Assembly: GCF_024464595.1 (NCBI RefSeq)
Contig: NZ_JANHAW010000002.1
Span: 1,302,001 to 1,366,000 of the forward strand
Direction of reading: 5' to 3'
Origin: Halobellus litoreus
GTDB taxonomy: Archaea; Halobacteriota; Halobacteria; Halobacteriales; Haloferacaceae
Length of the DNA: 64,000 nucleotides
The notes beneath the pieces were generated by a model. That model was given only the letters and a program-made list of their open reading frames with translations, made no database searches and had not been told where the DNA came from. The translations under genes were made by a program, and so were the position numbers. Below, in pieces: positions 43,741 through 51,686 of the stretch. Within the stretch, counting starts at the first letter, position 1. Each line of letters begins with the position of its first letter.

Positions 43741-43820
43741 GAGCAGTTGCGGTCACAGTCCGGGGCGTCTACGGTGCCGATGCCAGTACGGTTTTCATTC
43801 TCGATGAAATATTCGACTGT

Positions 43821-44741
43821 GTGACAGAAGAGCCGACCGCTCACGTCGAACTCGACGACGAAGCGCTGAAGGCGGTTGCCAACGAGACGCGGCTTCGAAT
43901 CGTCGTCGACCTCGGAGCGACCGTTCGAGACGGCGCGTACGGCACGCGCCGGTTCTCCGAGCTACTGGACGCGGTCGGCGTGACCGACAGCGGACAGTTG
44001 ACCTACCACCTCGATAAGCTCCGCGAGCAGGAGTACGTCGAGCGGACCGACGAGGGGTATCGCTTGACGCTCCGCGGGCTGCGAGTCTACCAGTTCGTCC
44101 GCTCCGGTGTCCTGAGTCGAGCGCCGGACATCGGGCCCCTGACGATCGACCTCACGCACGACGACTGCGGCGAGCCGCTGTCGGTCCGCTACGAGGACCA
44201 GCGGATGTACGGCGAGTGCGAGGCGTGCGACGAGATCATCGGCGTCAACCCGGTCCAACCGAGTGCGTTCGATCCGGGGGACCGGGAGTCGATGTCGGAC
44301 GCGTACCGACAGCGGTTCTGGATGGACAACTTCGCGATGACGCAGGGGTTCTGTCCGTACTGCGGCGGCGACGTGACGACGCGGATCGATTACCGCCACA
44401 CGGAGGCGGTCCCCACCGAGTCGCAGGGCGAGGACCCCGCGATCACGTTCACCTGCGAGGTCTGTCGATGGTTTATCAACACGACGATCGAATTCCCGGG
44501 CTACCTGCACCCGGCGGTCGTCGCCTTCTGTCACGAGCGCGGCCTGGACATTCGCGAACACAACCCGGTGAATCTGCCGCTGGAGTTTCCCGAGTACGTC
44601 GTCCACTCCGAGGATCCCTGGCGCGTCGCCGTCACCTACGCCTACGACGACGACGAGATCACGCTCACGTTCGACGACGACCTGACGGTCCACGACGTCA
44701 CGGTCGGAGCGGACGAATCCGGACGACCGGAGTCGGAGTAG
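43821..44741 (+). CDS. Winged-HTH (ArsR-like) protein with C-terminal zinc-binding region
   Basis: A 306-residue regulator with a GTG start at 43821. The N-terminal winged HTH (ALKAVANETRLRIVVDL, ELLDAVGVTDSGQLTYHLDKL, about residues 12-80) is of ArsR type. Residues 105-306 form a haloarchaeal C-terminal domain with the Cys pairs CEACD, CPYCGG and CEVCRW that probably bind zinc. I recall this as the DUF7351 layout. The start is supported by a TTTTCATTC element 25-30 bases upstream; the longer upstream frame crosses the hairpin region. No metabolic neighbour suggests its target. Confidence 0.82.
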   Translation: MTEEPTAHVELDDEALKAVANETRLRIVVDLGATVRDGAYGTRRFSELLDAVGVTDSGQLTYHLDKLREQEYVERTDEGYRLTLRGLRVYQFVRSGVLSRAPDIGPLTIDLTHDDCGEPLSVRYEDQRMYGECEACDEIIGVNPVQPSAFDPGDRESMSDAYRQRFWMDNFAMTQGFCPYCGGDVTTRIDYRHTEAVPTESQGEDPAITFTCEVCRWFINTTIEFPGYLHPAVVAFCHERGLDIREHNPVNLPLEFPEYVVHSEDPWRVAVTYAYDDDEITLTFDDDLTVHDVTVGADESGRPESE

Positions 44742-44787
44742 TACCACACCCGACGATTTTTCTACTCCGGCGGTGACATCCGGGCAT

Positions 44788-45156
44788 ATGAGAATCCTCT
44801 TGGGTGTCGGCGGCTCGGACGACTCCCTCCGGGCGCTGGAACGGACGATCAAGCGGGCGCGCGAGGCGGGCGACGAACTCACGGTGGCCATCCTCGACGA
44901 GGGCGGGACGGACCGGTCCGTCGACGACGTCGAAGCTGACGTCAGGGACGCACTCGACGCCGGCGGCGTCGACGCCGAGATCCGTTCCGTCGAGGGCGAT
45001 CCCGGCAGCGAACTCGTCGACATCGCCGAATCGGAGGGCTTCGATCGGATCGCGCTCAGCGGCGGGACGACGAGCCCGATGGGGAAGATCCAGCTCGGCA
45101 GCACCGCGGAGTTCGTTCTGTTGAACTCTCACGTCAGCGTCTCACTCATCCGATGA
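44788..45156 (+). CDS. Universal stress protein (UspA family), short form
   Basis: A 122-residue single Usp domain starting MRILLGVGGSDDSLRALERT. The ATP-site loop near the C-terminus reads SGGTTSPMGKIQLGSTAEFVL, close to G-2x-G-9x-G(S/T) but not exact, so nucleotide binding is uncertain. Its stop overlaps the start of the GNAT gene as ATGA (45153-45156), meaning translational coupling. ACGATTTTTCTAC about 25-30 bases upstream of the ATG is a plausible promoter. Confidence 0.88.
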   Translation: MRILLGVGGSDDSLRALERTIKRAREAGDELTVAILDEGGTDRSVDDVEADVRDALDAGGVDAEIRSVEGDPGSELVDIAESEGFDRIALSGGTTSPMGKIQLGSTAEFVLLNSHVSVSLIR

Positions 45157-45707
45157 GCCGAGATCGACGGTTCCCCGACCAGGTCGCCGGACCGTTCGAC
45201 GGCCCCCCGCGGCGGTTCGAGGACCGAGAGGGTCGCGAGATCGAGATCCGTGCACACGACGGGGGCGACGCGGAGTACGAGGCGCTCGCGTCGATGTACG
45301 ACGAGTTCGATCCGGCCGACCGCGCCCAGGGGATTCCGCCGAGCGACGAGCGACGCATCCGCGAGTGGCTCGACAACATCTTCTGTGAGACGTGTCTGAA
45401 CGTCATCGCGTGGGACGGCGAGACGGCCGCCGGACACGCGACGCTCGTCCCCGACGGCGACGCCTACGAGCTCGCGATTTTCGTGTTGCAGGCGTACCAG
45501 GAGGCCGGGATCGGAACGCATCTGTTGGAGGTGCTGCTCGGCTACGGCGTAGAGTCGGGCGTCGAGAAGGTGTGGCTCACGGTCGAACGGTGGAACCAGC
45601 CCGCCGTGGGACTCTACAAGAAGATCGGCTTCGAGGTCAGCGACTCGGAGAGCTTCGAGATGGAGATGGCGATCCGGCTGACGGACGGCAGCGACGAGGG
45701 CGGCTAG
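45153..45707 (+). CDS. GNAT-family N-acetyltransferase coupled to Usp
   Basis: A 184-residue acetyltransferase. A 30-residue polar lead is followed by the GNAT fold: GHATLVPDGDAYELAIFVLQAYQEAG with the acetyl-CoA loop QEAGIGTHLLEVLL, then VWLTVERWNQPAVGLYKKIGFEV. Coupling to a Usp protein is reminiscent of Usp-regulated protein acetyltransferases such as mycobacterial Pat, where a stress-sensing partner controls acetylation. Whether it acetylates proteins is not shown by sequence. Confidence 0.88.
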   Translation: MSRDRRFPDQVAGPFDGPPRRFEDREGREIEIRAHDGGDAEYEALASMYDEFDPADRAQGIPPSDERRIREWLDNIFCETCLNVIAWDGETAAGHATLVPDGDAYELAIFVLQAYQEAGIGTHLLEVLLGYGVESGVEKVWLTVERWNQPAVGLYKKIGFEVSDSESFEMEMAIRLTDGSDEGG

Positions 45708-45747
45708 GCGGACGGAGCCGTCGGAGCGCCCCTCGCGGAGCCCGAAA

Positions 45748-46206
45748 TCAGACCGACAGCACCGGCTGGCTCGCGTACAGGAGCACGTATTCTGCGGCCT
45801 TCGCGAGCACTTCGCCCGGATCGCCCGAAACCGGCTCGCGGGGAACGACGAGGAAGTCGGCGTCGAGTTCCTCGGCGGTGTCGAGGACGACGCTCCCGGG
45901 GTGTCTGAGCTTCATCTTCGTCGAGAAGCCGTACGCGACGGAGGTCGACAGCGGGACGTCGTGTTCGGCGGCGATCCGCTCGGCCGCCTCCATAATCGCC
46001 TCGCCGTCGGCGGCGACCTGCGCGTCGTCGACGACGCCGTTCTCGATCTCTCGAACGACTTCCTCGCCCAGCACGTGAACGACGTGGACCGTCGCGTCGT
46101 ACTTTGAAGCGATCGCAGCGGCGTACGCTACCGCGTCGGCCGACTCGTCGCTCGCGTCCACCGGGGCGAGCACGAGGTCGACGGACAGCGGTCGGCGTTC
46201 GGTCAT
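45748..46206 (-). CDS. Universal stress protein without the ATP loop
   Basis: A 152-residue Usp-fold protein starting MTERRPLSVDLVLAPVDASD. The alpha/beta pattern is intact (VHVVHVLGEEV, DFLVVPREP). The expected G-2x-G-9x-G(S/T) loop is replaced by VPREPVSGDPGEVLAKAAEY, so it probably does not bind ATP. The ATG at 46206 was chosen. It converges on the GNAT gene 40 bases away. RNA copy C lies upstream in the opposite direction. Confidence 0.85.
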   Translation of the reverse strand: MTERRPLSVDLVLAPVDASDESADAVAYAAAIASKYDATVHVVHVLGEEVVREIENGVVDDAQVAADGEAIMEAAERIAAEHDVPLSTSVAYGFSTKMKLRHPGSVVLDTAEELDADFLVVPREPVSGDPGEVLAKAAEYVLLYASQPVLSV

Positions 46207-46345
46207 ACCCGCACCTGCAACGCCCGACGGCAAAAATCCTCACTTCGACGACGGCCGGGTCGAACCGGCCGCATCGGGCGGCCGTGGCACCCTCGGGAGT
46301 CGCGGCCGGCGAGGGTTTATCACCGATCGGGAGGCCAGCCCCGCC

Positions 46346-46465
46346 GTGACGTGAGACGCGCCCCGCGTCGAAACGCGGTCGTTCGGCACGGCGACGGGGG
46401 ATCACGGCCGTCAGCGGGACGACGAGGCTGATCGGCCGGCCGGCGGTGTGCCGACTGCTCGCCAA
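46346..46465 (+). ncRNA. Structured RNA family, copy C
   Basis: TATA box TTTATC at 46316-46321; predicted start at GTGACGTGAG, 46346. S1 is CCCCGCG (46361-46367) with CG-A-CGGGG (46392-46399), one bulged A. S2 is TCGGCAC (46383-46389) with GTGCCGA (46448-46454), then bulge CTGCTC; the distal GTCGT/GCCAA part is weak (three of five pairs). A longer variable hairpin uses TCAGC/GCTGA plus GGCCG/CGGCC. It lies in the 340-base gap 46207-46546, which otherwise holds only the promoters of the flanking genes. Confidence 0.7.
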
Positions 46466-46546
46466 TTCCGCATTCGGTCCGGGGCGGGACCGTCGCCCAG
46501 TCGGGCGGAGCGACACGCTAATTATTCTCACGGGTGATGGATAGCC

Positions 46547-47791
46547 GTGCGGTATCGCTGGCCACTCGCGTTCGTCCTCCTCGTCGTCGCCGGTGCGCTG
46601 GGGAGCGCGTTCGTCGGCCCCGGGGGAGTCGCGAACGGCGAAGATCCGGCGCCGGAACGGCTGCTCCAGCCGAGCGAGAGAGAGGGCTACGTCTGGCCGT
46701 ACACGAGCCGAAGCCGCTCGGTCGAGGGGCGGACGCTCGCGCTGAACGTCGTTGTCGTCGGGACGCCGGAGGCGGTCCGAACCGTGCTCACTGACCGGTC
46801 CGAACTGGAATGGACCCCCGCAGAGAACGATCAGAGGCTCGACGAGTCGGTGTCACAGCTCGACGAATCGATCTCACAGTTCGACGACTCGGGGTCGATC
46901 TCACCCTGGCGGTCCGCGCGCGGGGCCGCACGCTACACCTACGTGGCCGACAGCCGCGGCGCCGGCGAGTGGGTCGAGCCCGACTACCAACTCGCGACCG
47001 GAACGTATCTCGGCAGCCGGACGCACATTCGCGCGTATCCCGGTCCGTCCAGCGACTGGACAGCGCTGCAGGCGCACGCCGAGTACTGGGACTGGTTCCG
47101 GTTGCGCCACACGGTCACCGGCGTCGCGGAGGGGAGCCGAACCGTCGAGCGCGACCTCCGCGACGAACCGTTCGTCGACGACGTCAGCCGAGCCTACCAC
47201 GGCTACGAGGGCGGCGGTAGCGACGGCTGGATCTCGGTGATCAGGCTCTCGTCCGCGACGGAGTCGGCCGCGATGTCCGCCGTCGGTGCCGCTGACGCGG
47301 CGAAGCTGACGCTGCTCGGCGTCGTCCCCGCAGCGGCCGTTCTGGCCGCCGCGGTGCCACCGGTTCGACGACGGGACCTCAGAGACACCGCGCTCCCGCT
47401 GGCACTCGTCGCGATCGTTCTCGGCGTTCGGTCGGTCGGGATCGCCGCGGAGGGGCTGTCGCCGGCGACGAATCCGAAAGTGTTCGCGGGAATTCTCTAT
47501 CCGCTGTTGGCGATCGGACCGCTCGTCGTCACCGCACTCCTGGCTCGAAACCGGCCATCGATGCGGATCTCCCTCCTCGCCGCCGCCGGGTTGGGAGCCG
47601 CGTTCGTCCTCGATTTCGGCGCGATCGGCGTGCGAGTGGTCCCGGTTCGGCTCGTCCTCCATCGGACGGCGCTGATCGGGGTTCTCGGCCTGTTCGCGTT
47701 CGGCGTCGCCGACGCGAATCGTCGGATCGCCGGGGGCGGTGCGATCCTGTGGCTTGCGATGCTCGTCGGGACGCTCCTCGGAATGGTGTGA
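46547..47791 (+). CDS. Membrane protein with LssY_C-like extracellular domain
   Basis: A 414-residue protein with a GTG start. An N-terminal signal anchor (residues 5-25) is followed by an outside domain (about 40-240). It includes RSVEGRTLALNVVVVGTPEAVRTVL, which resembles the LssY C-terminal domain, and ARYTYVADSRGAGEWV...YLGSRTHIRAYPGP. The C-terminal part (255-414) has about five transmembrane helices. TAATTATTC about 25-30 bases before the GTG is the likely promoter. LssY-type domains often accompany PAP2 phosphatases, and one is encoded 4 kb downstream; the function is unknown. Confidence 0.75.
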   Translation: MRYRWPLAFVLLVVAGALGSAFVGPGGVANGEDPAPERLLQPSEREGYVWPYTSRSRSVEGRTLALNVVVVGTPEAVRTVLTDRSELEWTPAENDQRLDESVSQLDESISQFDDSGSISPWRSARGAARYTYVADSRGAGEWVEPDYQLATGTYLGSRTHIRAYPGPSSDWTALQAHAEYWDWFRLRHTVTGVAEGSRTVERDLRDEPFVDDVSRAYHGYEGGGSDGWISVIRLSSATESAAMSAVGAADAAKLTLLGVVPAAAVLAAAVPPVRRRDLRDTALPLALVAIVLGVRSVGIAAEGLSPATNPKVFAGILYPLLAIGPLVVTALLARNRPSMRISLLAAAGLGAAFVLDFGAIGVRVVPVRLVLHRTALIGVLGLFAFGVADANRRIAGGGAILWLAMLVGTLLGMV

Positions 47792-47826
47792 TCGCGCGCG
47801 GCCTCGGCCACCGTACGCAGGCCGAC

Positions 47827-49545
47827 TCAGGTCGTCCCGCCCTCGGCTGCGCGGTAGATCACGACGCCGTCGTTCTCGTAGACGCGTCTCCAGCCGTCGG
47901 CCCGCTCGAACGACCGTTCGAGCCGGCCGGACTGCGCGGCGTGCTCCCCGCGGATCGTGTACTGCCCCTTCGGCACGTAGACGTGCGTCGGTCGCTCGGT
48001 CTCGACCCGGGCCGCAGTGCGCTCGACGCAGTCGGCGCTCTGACACCTCGAAAGCGACTCGTACGCCGCGGCCTGCCGCGCGAAGGTCTCCGCGTCCACC
48101 CACTCGACGCCCCAGTGGCCGACGAGCAGCGTTCGGTCGGTCAGCGCGGGGAGCCACTCGGCGGCGTCGCCGATCACGACGAACCGCGCGTCGGGATCGG
48201 TTTCCGTCGCAATCCACTCCATCGCCTCGGCCGACTCGGCGTCCAGGAACTCCGGCGTGGAGGGATCGGTCACGAGCGTCGCTTCGTAGGCGAAATACCC
48301 GCCGCCGACGAGCGTTCCCAGGAGGATCACGGCCGCGGCCGCCGCCGCGCGGCGATCCATACCGACGCCGGTCGCGTCGTCGCCGTCGTGGTTCACCTCG
48401 TTGCCGTCGTCGTCCACGCCGGGAGAGACCAAGTTTCGGCGACGAACCCAGTCGGGCTCGGCGTCCCGAGCGCGCAGGAGCGTCACGACGACCGTGGGGA
48501 CGAGCACTGCGACCACCGTGTAGGCGAACCGGGGCTGTTCGAACAGCAGTTCGACGAGGACCAGCCAGACGGGGAGGAGGTACTCGCGACGAATTACCAG
48601 ATAGACCGCGGGCACGAGCGCGAGGACGATTCCCGGCGAGACCGACCCCGCGAGCGCGTTGGCGCCGCCGCCGACGCCGCCGTGGGTTCCCGACGCCGCG
48701 GTGAAGACGCCGACCCCGTGGGTCGTGAGCGCCCACGCTAACCACGGCGACGCGAGCAGCGCACCGCCGAGACCGACAGCCAGTCCCGACAGGAATCCCG
48801 ACGCCGACCGGTCAGAGAGGAGCCAGAAGAGGAGATGGCTCGCGACGACGAAAAGCGAGTACACCGGGTGCGTGAGCACCGTCAGGCCGAACGCGACCCC
48901 ACCGAGGCCGATCGCACCGCGCCGCGATGTCGGCGATGAGGCACGAACCGCTCCGTCCCGCGCGAACAGCTGGTATCCGGCGTAGATCGCGACCATCGCG
49001 TAGCAGAACCCGAACGCGCGGACGACGCCACCGGCCGAGAGGTGCCACTCCAGGAGCTGCGGGTTCAGCGCCACCAGCCCGACCGCCGCCGTCCCCGCCG
49101 GCCGCGAGTCAGCGACGTCGCGACCGAGCAGATAGACCGGGAGCAGCGCGGCCACGAACCCGACGCTGGGAAGGAACCTGGAGACCGCGACCGGATCGAA
49201 GCCGAGGTCGAGGAGCGCGGCGTACAGGTAGAACTGCAGCGGCGGGTAGGCGAACGGGATCCCGTCGGCGGTGTACCCTGGGATTCGCACTGGGAGCGCG
49301 TACCCGTTGACGACGATCTCGGCCGATATCTTCGCGTACAGCCCCGCGCCGTACGCGGGGTAGGGATTCGTCGCCAGGTAGACCGCGACGGCGACGACAC
49401 CGGGGAGGAGGGCGAGTACGCACCAGGGTCGATCGCGGGCGTCGAACGGGACGGCCCTTCGCACGTCGTCGGCGACGGCCCGAGCGCGGGCGGACAGCGA
49501 GCGGGCCCGACGATCGGACGCCGGATCAGGTGGCTTCGAGTTCAT
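47827..49545 (-). CDS. Polytopic membrane glycosyltransferase, GT39/ArnT-like
   Basis: A 572-residue protein. An N-terminal cytoplasmic lead is followed by about ten transmembrane helices (45-420). The first outside loop (NPYPAYGAGLYAKISAEIV) and YPPLQFYLYAALLDLGFDP resemble GT39/PMG-type lipid-linked sugar transferases, where an acidic residue in the first loop is catalytic. Residues 430-560 form a soluble outside domain with a Cys pair (RCQSADC). It probably glycosylates surface proteins or lipids using polyprenyl-phosphate sugar. It converges with the LssY-like gene, 35 bases apart. Confidence 0.78.
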   Translation of the reverse strand: MNSKPPDPASDRRARSLSARARAVADDVRRAVPFDARDRPWCVLALLPGVVAVAVYLATNPYPAYGAGLYAKISAEIVVNGYALPVRIPGYTADGIPFAYPPLQFYLYAALLDLGFDPVAVSRFLPSVGFVAALLPVYLLGRDVADSRPAGTAAVGLVALNPQLLEWHLSAGGVVRAFGFCYAMVAIYAGYQLFARDGAVRASSPTSRRGAIGLGGVAFGLTVLTHPVYSLFVVASHLLFWLLSDRSASGFLSGLAVGLGGALLASPWLAWALTTHGVGVFTAASGTHGGVGGGANALAGSVSPGIVLALVPAVYLVIRREYLLPVWLVLVELLFEQPRFAYTVVAVLVPTVVVTLLRARDAEPDWVRRRNLVSPGVDDDGNEVNHDGDDATGVGMDRRAAAAAAVILLGTLVGGGYFAYEATLVTDPSTPEFLDAESAEAMEWIATETDPDARFVVIGDAAEWLPALTDRTLLVGHWGVEWVDAETFARQAAAYESLSRCQSADCVERTAARVETERPTHVYVPKGQYTIRGEHAAQSGRLERSFERADGWRRVYENDGVVIYRAAEGGTT

Positions 49546-49705
49546 AGCTGTTCGAATCGAACTGGTGCTCCGAGTTCGGCCTGTGCGCGAGGATCCACGA
49601 TCGGTGATCGATCACCGCTCGGAAGCGCCTGTCGACGCCCGGGTCGCCGGTCACCTGGTCGTTCGTCCGTTCGATCCGGACGTCTTCCCGAGCGAGCGCG
49701 GCCAC
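49526..49705 (-). CDS. Possible small protein overlapping the glycosyltransferase start
   Basis: A 59-residue frame from a GTG at 49705, reading VAALAREDVRIERTNDQVTG and ending NSYELEAT. The composition is more haloarchaeal than either competing frame, which are Arg/Pro-rich. It overlaps the first 20 bases of the glycosyltransferase gene, and the frame is open back to about 49760 without an ATG. It could be a small coupled gene or the remnant of a longer one. Low confidence. Confidence 0.3.
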   Translation of the reverse strand: MAALAREDVRIERTNDQVTGDPGVDRRFRAVIDHRSWILAHRPNSEHQFDSNSYELEAT

Positions 49706-49844
49706 CGAGAGGACGGCGAGTGGGCGCAGCGTCCGCGGCTGGTTCGACGTGAGGGGACCATACCACTACCGGTCACCTAGTGTGATAGACGCTGTGGGCG
49801 CGGCGACCCAAGCGCTATTACCGTCGTGCGGCTATCAAAAAGAT

Positions 49845-51686
49845 ATGGCGGAGTCGTCGAAGGGGTGCGGGGTTCGACGCCGGGAGATGCTCGGAGCGCT
49901 CGGAGCGGGAGCGGCAGCGAGCGTCGGCGGCTGTCTCCGTCGCGCCCGTTCGATCGCGGGGTGGGAGTCGATGGAGCGCGTCTCACTCCGGATCAAGACC
50001 CTCCCCGCCGACGCGGACCCGTACGCCCTCCACACGGCGCGGGCACTCACGTCGTGGTACCAGGCGGCCGGCATCGACGCGCAGGTGGTTCCGGTGTCGG
50101 AGGAAGAACTCCTCCGCCAGGTGCTCTTGAGCAAGGACTTCGACATCTTTCTGATCCGGACGGCGACGATCCAGCGGGATCCAGATATCTTCTATCCACT
50201 GTTGCACTCGCGGTTCGCCGACGCTCGTGGGAGGCAAAACCCCTTCGGATACACAGATCTCGACGTCGACGAGTGGCTGGAGCGACAGCGACGCGCGACC
50301 GGCGAGCGGAGGCGAGAAATCGTCGCCGAGTTACAGCGATCGATCGCTCGGTCACAGCCGTTCACCGTTATCGGGTTCCCCGACGAGATCCGGGCCGCAC
50401 GGCGGGCGAACTACACGAACTGGCGGAGCGCGAACCTCAGAGCACCGCAGGGCTATCTGACGCTTAAACGGGGTGGCGAAGGCCCGTCTGAGACGAACGA
50501 GGCGAACGCGGGCGACGAAGAGGCGGTCCTCAGGGTGGTCGGGACCGATCGTCGTGCGACGGAGAACCTGAATCCGCTCTCCGTGGAGTATCGACGGTCC
50601 GGCGTGCTGACTGGCCTGTTGTACGACTCCCTCGGGCGGGTCACCTCCGAAGGGACGACACCGTGGCTCGCAGCGTCCTGGGCGTTCTCCGAGACCGGCG
50701 ACGACCCCCGAGCAGCGGTGCGGTTGCGTTCGGGACAGACGTGGCACGACGGAGAACCGCTGACGGCCGAGGACATCGCCTTCACCTACGCGCTGCTGGC
50801 GGACACGTCGCTCGGTTCCTCGGAAGGACAGGACGGTGAGACGGCGGCGGAGACGCGGGTGCCCGCCCCCCGGTTTCAGGGTCGAAGCGGACTCGTCGAG
50901 GACGTCCAGGCCGCGGAGTCGGACGTCGCAGTCTTCCGGTTCCGCGACTGTTCTCCCCGAGTGGCGACGCGTGCGTTCACCGTGCCGATCCTGCCGAAGC
51001 ACGTCTGGCAGGCGCGGACGGGTCCGGCCTCGATCAGCGGGATCGAAGTCGGGAGTGCGACGGAGGCGCTCGTGACGAACAACATCCCACCCGTCGGAAG
51101 CGGACCGCTCCGGTTCGTACAGAACACGCCTCGGGAATCGCTAGTCCTCGAGACCACGGGGAACCACTTCCTCTTCGACGAAAGGGATGCGGGCGAGCGG
51201 GAGGTGGTCGGTCCGCCAGAATTCGATCGCTTGGAGATACAGGTGGTCGGGTCCGACGACGCCGCCGTCGGCGTCGTCGCCGAGGGCGATGCCGACGTGA
51301 CCGGCACGCCCGTCGGCGCGGACACGGTGCCCCGTATCGGTCGCACGGGCGGGCTCGAACTCCTCGTAAACCGGTCGGCGGCACCGTACATCGTCGGCTA
51401 CAACACGCAGATTCCACCGCTCACGAACCCGCGGTTCAGGCACACTCTCGCGCGTCTGGTGGACCGCTCACACATCGCCGCCGACGTGTTCAACGGCTAC
51501 GCGCGTCCCGCAGTGAGCCTTCTCGAAGGGACCGAGTGGGTGCCGGACGATCTCCGGTGGGACGGGACCGATCCGGTGACGCCGTTCCTCGGGACGGAGG
51601 GCGAACTGAACATCCCGCAGGTCAGATCGGAGTTTCGAAACGCCGGATTCCAGTACGAAGCGGAGAAACTCGTGAGGATGACATAA
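49845..51686 (+). CDS. Family-5 solute-binding protein with permuted lobes
   Basis: A 613-residue Tat-exported lipoprotein-like binding protein (RRREMLGALGAGAAASVGGC signal). The domain order is unusual. Residues 40-220 (LRIKTLPADADPYALHTARA... GYTDLDVDEWLERQRRATG) correspond to the C-terminal lobe of dipeptide-binding (SBP_bac_5) proteins. Residues 245 to the end (LNPLSVEYRRSGVLTGLLYD, LRSGQTWHDGEPLTAEDIAF ... FRHTLARLVDRSHIA) correspond to the N-terminal lobe. The stop overlaps the PAP2 gene start as TAATG. No permease or ATPase genes are next to it. GCTATTA about 29 bases upstream supports the ATG. Confidence 0.88.
   Translation: MAESSKGCGVRRREMLGALGAGAAASVGGCLRRARSIAGWESMERVSLRIKTLPADADPYALHTARALTSWYQAAGIDAQVVPVSEEELLRQVLLSKDFDIFLIRTATIQRDPDIFYPLLHSRFADARGRQNPFGYTDLDVDEWLERQRRATGERRREIVAELQRSIARSQPFTVIGFPDEIRAARRANYTNWRSANLRAPQGYLTLKRGGEGPSETNEANAGDEEAVLRVVGTDRRATENLNPLSVEYRRSGVLTGLLYDSLGRVTSEGTTPWLAASWAFSETGDDPRAAVRLRSGQTWHDGEPLTAEDIAFTYALLADTSLGSSEGQDGETAAETRVPAPRFQGRSGLVEDVQAAESDVAVFRFRDCSPRVATRAFTVPILPKHVWQARTGPASISGIEVGSATEALVTNNIPPVGSGPLRFVQNTPRESLVLETTGNHFLFDERDAGEREVVGPPEFDRLEIQVVGSDDAAVGVVAEGDADVTGTPVGADTVPRIGRTGGLELLVNRSAAPYIVGYNTQIPPLTNPRFRHTLARLVDRSHIAADVFNGYARPAVSLLEGTEWVPDDLRWDGTDPVTPFLGTEGELNIPQVRSEFRNAGFQYEAEKLVRMT

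Noticed and set aside
49542-49766. Minus-strand 74-codon frame (MVWSPHVEPA)
   Set aside because: It is strongly basic and Arg/Pro-rich, unlike haloarchaeal proteins; another frame in the same place has better composition.
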